NCBI GenBank assembly: GCA_040753915.1
Contig: JBFMDN010000006.1
Coordinates: 62,001-126,000 of the forward strand
DNA length: 64,000 nucleotides
Direction: 5' to 3'
Source: JBFMDN01 sp040753915
GTDB taxonomy: Bacteria; Desulfobacterota; Desulfomonilia; Desulfomonilales; Desulfomonilaceae
Positions 61,558 through 64,000 of the stretch are shown one piece after another (position 1 is the first letter of the stretch; every line of letters starts with the position of its first letter). Position numbers and translations under genes: made by a program. The notes below the pieces were generated by a model. The model did no database searches. It was not told the DNA's origin and was given only the letters and a program-made list of their open reading frames with translations.

Positions 61558-61962
61558 TTACTTGCTTGTCTCAGGGGCTTTCCAGCTTGCCTCCTTCGTT
61601 AGGTTTTTCGACACGCCCAGGGGAGCGGACTTATCCGGGCCCGCAGTAAGATTTTTCCAGAGTAACGGCGCCGGATCGTTAACAGGCAAGTCTGAGGGGC
61701 ACGCTGCCCCCCACCGGGAAGAAAGCTGAAATAGTGCTGAAACTCCCAGAGCGATAACGGACAGGATCACAGTGGCAATGAGACCTGCAGCGACCATCCG
61801 CCCTCGTTTCTCGGCTATATGGTTTACGGCTCGGAGCTCTGGTACGGTCTCCGGTGCAGTCTCCGGCTGCGCCTCGGATTGAACGGCCTGCGTAGTGGGC
61901 TCCGCCTGTTCGTTGACTGGCGCCCGGGTTTCCTCATTCAGTTTCTCGTGCTCTTCTCCCAT
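61558..61962 (-). CDS. Single-pass membrane protein of unknown function in the sulfur locus
   Basis: 134 residues. A Glu/Pro/Gln-rich cytoplasmic N-terminus of about 50 residues is followed by one membrane helix (RMVAAGLIATVILSVIALGVSALF) and a 55-residue periplasmic part with ACPSDLPVNDPAPLLWKNLTAG. No family recognised. It lies 17 bases after the TorD-like gene and 53 before the transporter, so it is in the operon. It could be a small accessory subunit of the respiratory complex. Confidence 0.65.
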   Translation of the reverse strand: MGEEHEKLNEETRAPVNEQAEPTTQAVQSEAQPETAPETVPELRAVNHIAEKRGRMVAAGLIATVILSVIALGVSALFQLSSRWGAACPSDLPVNDPAPLLWKNLTAGPDKSAPLGVSKNLTKEASWKAPETSK

Positions 61963-61979
61963 GGTCTTCTCCCGTAAAA

Positions 61980-62618
61980 CTACGTGATAATACGATTTGT
62001 CAATTGCCGTGCTGCGAGCATCAGTCCCTGAAACACTCCCTGAATCCCTCGTTCTGAAGCTTCAGTCCCGAGCTCGGTCAGCCAATCGAGATGATCTCTG
62101 CAGAAGGCCGCTGCCTCCTCAAGCGGTCGATTCTCCAGAAGAAACGCGAGGAACTCCAGAAGCACCGCTATGTGATCCGGAGCGCGGGGGTCTTCCGGGT
62201 TGGGGGCCATGCCGAAGGTGTTGAGGACTGCGATCATGTGCGCTGCAGGATCACCCCACGCAAGGCCCTTTCGACCTGCAAGGGGGTGCGATGAATCGGT
62301 CGTCCACTCCTTGTAAACTGACTCTTCCAGAGAAATGCTGTCAGGGAGATTCGCGTACAGATCCCGCTGAAGATTCCACTGCTCGGCAAGCTCGGCCGAA
62401 TCTTCCGGTAGGCCTTCGGGGAGTGTTTCGAAGACTCCTTTCATGGCGTGTACAGCCTCTTCCGCTTCCTCCGCAGAAAGAGGCTCGGCAGAGCCCAACA
62501 GTCTCGCGAGGACTACTGCCGCACGAGCCATACAGGTCCGGCCGTTGCTGTCACTGCGTTTGCCGTGCATGCTCCCTTCGGTCGAGGCCCAATCTGCGCG
62601 GTCCAACTGACCTGTCAT
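61980..62618 (-). CDS. TorD/DmsD-family molybdoenzyme chaperone
   Basis: About 212 residues, all helical. Recognisable segments are ARAAVVLARLLGSAEPL, LAEQWNLQRDLYANLPD and the conserved chaperone core LEEFLAFLLENRPLEEAAAFCRDHLDWL (close to the family E/PxDH motif, here CRDHLDW). Such proteins hold apo-molybdoenzymes and guard their Tat signal. That implies a molybdopterin catalytic subunit upstream of the window edge. The start at 62618 is preferred because of GGGAG 8 bases upstream; the frame reaches 62693, inside nrfD. Confidence 0.8.
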   Translation of the reverse strand: MTGQLDRADWASTEGSMHGKRSDSNGRTCMARAAVVLARLLGSAEPLSAEEAEEAVHAMKGVFETLPEGLPEDSAELAEQWNLQRDLYANLPDSISLEESVYKEWTTDSSHPLAGRKGLAWGDPAAHMIAVLNTFGMAPNPEDPRAPDHIAVLLEFLAFLLENRPLEEAAAFCRDHLDWLTELGTEASERGIQGVFQGLMLAARQLTNRIIT

Positions 62619-62685
62619 GGCAAGCTCCCGTCCTGGAATATAAGGCCTCTCCCGGAAGAATCGGCCTGATATGAGGTTGTCTCCC

Positions 62686-63570
62686 CTAAACAATGTGGGG
62701 CGGCGTACCGGAGAAGATAATCACTGCACGGAGACTCATGCCTCCTATGAGGACGAGCAAGTCCGCTCCGACAACGAGAATCTTGGGCATCTCCCCGTAC
62801 TCGTGGTATTCCACAATGCTCATCACAAAGGGCACGAGAAGACCGACAATGACCACGAGAATCCAGAAGTAGGGGCTCAGCGCTCCGGAGATCAACATCT
62901 TGGCCGAATCCGCGGCCTCCACCGACTTGGTTAGCGACATGAAGATCAACAGTCCGAGTACAAGGCCTTCCACAGCTAGGAAGATCACGTGCCCAAGCGC
63001 GAAGTTTGACAGAGTGCGAATGGTGCTAATGTCGATGATCGCAGCTCCGATCATAGCCACAGCTAGACCGGTAGACATGGCTGAAGCCATGAACAGCACG
63101 GGCATGAGAGGTGTATTCCAGAAAGGGACCCCGTTTACGACAGCAATGAGGACCCCCGTGTACCCGGCTGTGGCAACTGCGAGAACCGCACCTACTATTT
63201 CAAGATAAATCAGGTACTTCTTCGCGATTTTTCCGACAATTGTGATCTCATTCAGGGCCGCCGCGTAGACGAACGCGATCGGTATGAATCCCGAGAGTAT
63301 CACAACGCCCCACGTGATCATGCTCGAAGAGTTGGCAACCAGGTAGATTTGGCGCCAGGGCTCCCACAAGCCTGCTTCAAGATCCAGCACGAGACACGCG
63401 GTCCCGATTGCCACAAGGGGTCCCGAAGCCAAGGAGCCCGCGCGGGCGAGACTCTTGGACCAGTCCGGAGCCAGGAGATCGCAGGCAACAGCAGAGATGA
63501 ACGCACCAGCGCCTGCACCGGCAAGAAACAGATACGCGATGATGTACCAGCCCCACGCGCTCTCAAGCAT
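62686..63570 (-). CDS. NrfD/PsrC-type polysulfide-reductase membrane subunit
   Basis: Integral membrane quinone-reactive subunit, about 294 residues, eight helices. The N-terminus LESAWGWYIIAYLFLAGAGAGAFISA and the later segment ALNEITIVGKIAKKYLIYLEIVGAVLAVATAGYTGVLI are typical of NrfD. The ATG at 63570 is chosen because AAAGGAG lies 6 bases upstream; it starts 2 bases after the stop of the ferredoxin gene. It exchanges electrons between the quinone pool and the NrfC-type subunit. Confidence 0.93.
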   Translation of the reverse strand: MLESAWGWYIIAYLFLAGAGAGAFISAVACDLLAPDWSKSLARAGSLASGPLVAIGTACLVLDLEAGLWEPWRQIYLVANSSSMITWGVVILSGFIPIAFVYAAALNEITIVGKIAKKYLIYLEIVGAVLAVATAGYTGVLIAVVNGVPFWNTPLMPVLFMASAMSTGLAVAMIGAAIIDISTIRTLSNFALGHVIFLAVEGLVLGLLIFMSLTKSVEAADSAKMLISGALSPYFWILVVIVGLLVPFVMSIVEYHEYGEMPKILVVGADLLVLIGGMSLRAVIIFSGTPPHIV

Positions 63571-63572
63571 GG

Positions 63573-64000
63573 TCAACTCCTTTTGTAGAAAATCTTCGGC
63601 TTGGTATTGAGGTCCGGCCGCAAGGGCTGGGCCCTGTGCTCAGCGATAAACCTGGATATCTCGCTCTTCGGATCGTCGAGGTCCCCGAAGATCCTGACCT
63701 GGGTGGGGCACGTAGAAACACACGCAGGTGTGCCGCCATCGCGCACGAGCTCCACACACAGCCGGCACTTTTCTACGATCCCCTTCGCGTGATCCATGAC
63801 CCGCATCCTGTAAGGACAAGCCTGTACGCAATACTTGCACCCGACGCAGGTCTTGGGATTGACGAGAACCACTCCCTCCTCGGTCGTGTACGTCGCGCCC
63901 GTGGGACACACCCTTTGGCACGGCGCGTTTTCGCAATGGTTGCACTGGAGCGGAACAAATTCCTTACCGAACGCCGGGTAAGTGCCCCGTTCCCGTTCCA
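63573..64000 (-). CDS. NrfC/PsrB-type 4Fe-4S ferredoxin subunit (5' end outside window)
   Basis: Partial gene: the frame stays open through the right edge of the window. About 142 C-terminal residues are present. Visible cluster motifs are CNHCENAPC (near the edge), VCPTGATY, CVGCKYCVQACPY, and KCRLCVELVRDGGTPACVSTCP, as in four-cluster ferredoxin subunits of molybdenum respiratory reductases (PhsB, PsrB, DmsB, NrfC). It would take electrons between NrfD and a catalytic subunit encoded further right. Confidence 0.93.
   Translation of the reverse strand, partial: ERERGTYPAFGKEFVPLQCNHCENAPCQRVCPTGATYTTEEGVVLVNPKTCVGCKYCVQACPYRMRVMDHAKGIVEKCRLCVELVRDGGTPACVSTCPTQVRIFGDLDDPKSEISRFIAEHRAQPLRPDLNTKPKIFYKRS

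Overview
The window is chromosomal DNA of a GC-rich (high-50s % by eye) Gram-negative anaerobe, most likely a Desulfobacterota (former Deltaproteobacteria) member of the sulfate-reducing or syntrophic type. The pointers are outer-membrane systems (TolC, omptin, Mla, AsmA, PbpC), an NrfC/NrfD/TorD respiratory module beside YeeE/YedE sulfur transporters, a tungsto/molybdopterin oxidoreductase, a cobalamin adenosyltransferase, a B12-type radical SAM protein, and many short interspersed repeats. I see no rRNA, tRNA, CRISPR array or intact insertion sequence. The genus is inference.

Layout. 0-6 kb: malate dehydrogenase, an omptin-like outer membrane protease behind a strong promoter and a structured AT-rich leader, and dnaE. 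6-15 kb: a phosphonate-type binding protein, then a TetR-controlled tripartite efflux operon (TetR, membrane fusion protein, MacB-type ATPase and permease, TolC) whose promoter carries a palindromic operator, bracketed by copies of a repeat with GGTCAGG ends and an IS-associated zinc-ribbon remnant. 15-18 kb: MarR regulator and molybdopterin oxidoreductase. 18-23 kb: mlaEFD and an aromatic-rich envelope protein whose N-terminus is encoded by repeat sequence. 23-28 kb: a divergent membrane cluster (SpoIIM-type protein with a histidine-kinase-fold/GNAT fusion; RDD protein; a large membrane protein). 28-36 kb: Rho-N-like small protein, giant AsmA-like protein, SDR, a protein with three copies of a GMSD-ELM repeat plus a PilZ-like end, and a lipoprotein metallo-hydrolase. 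37-45 kb: type IIA topoisomerase pair, HMG-CoA-lyase-like enzyme, acidic-tail protein, nth, trpS. 45-52 kb: small exported and SEC-C proteins, a radical SAM/B12 protein carrying an embedded trigger-factor-type PPIase domain, and an isomerase/reductase pair for unsaturated acyl-CoAs. 52-58 kb: pbpC, oligoendopeptidase F, cobO. 58-64 kb (all minus strand): NrfC-type ferredoxin (cut by the window edge), NrfD, TorD-like chaperone, a membrane protein, two half-size YeeE/YedE transporters, a small periplasmic protein, Rieske protein and cytochrome b6-like protein: a quinone-linked sulfur-compound respiration locus.

The intergenic DNA is unusually rich in miniature repeats. At least four families can be told apart by their ends: (A) GGTCAGG-ended, (B) GAAAGTGTCTCAAAA-ended, (C) a 51-bp multi-hairpin starting GTAGGGGC, and (D/G) elements with ends like TAGTACAGGATTTCATAAG that sit directly behind stop codons. 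Family B has inserted into a D element at 28 kb and into a C element at 55 kb, which gives a relative order of activity. The strongest protein-level novelty is the radical SAM/B12/PPIase fusion at 46.8-49.2 kb.
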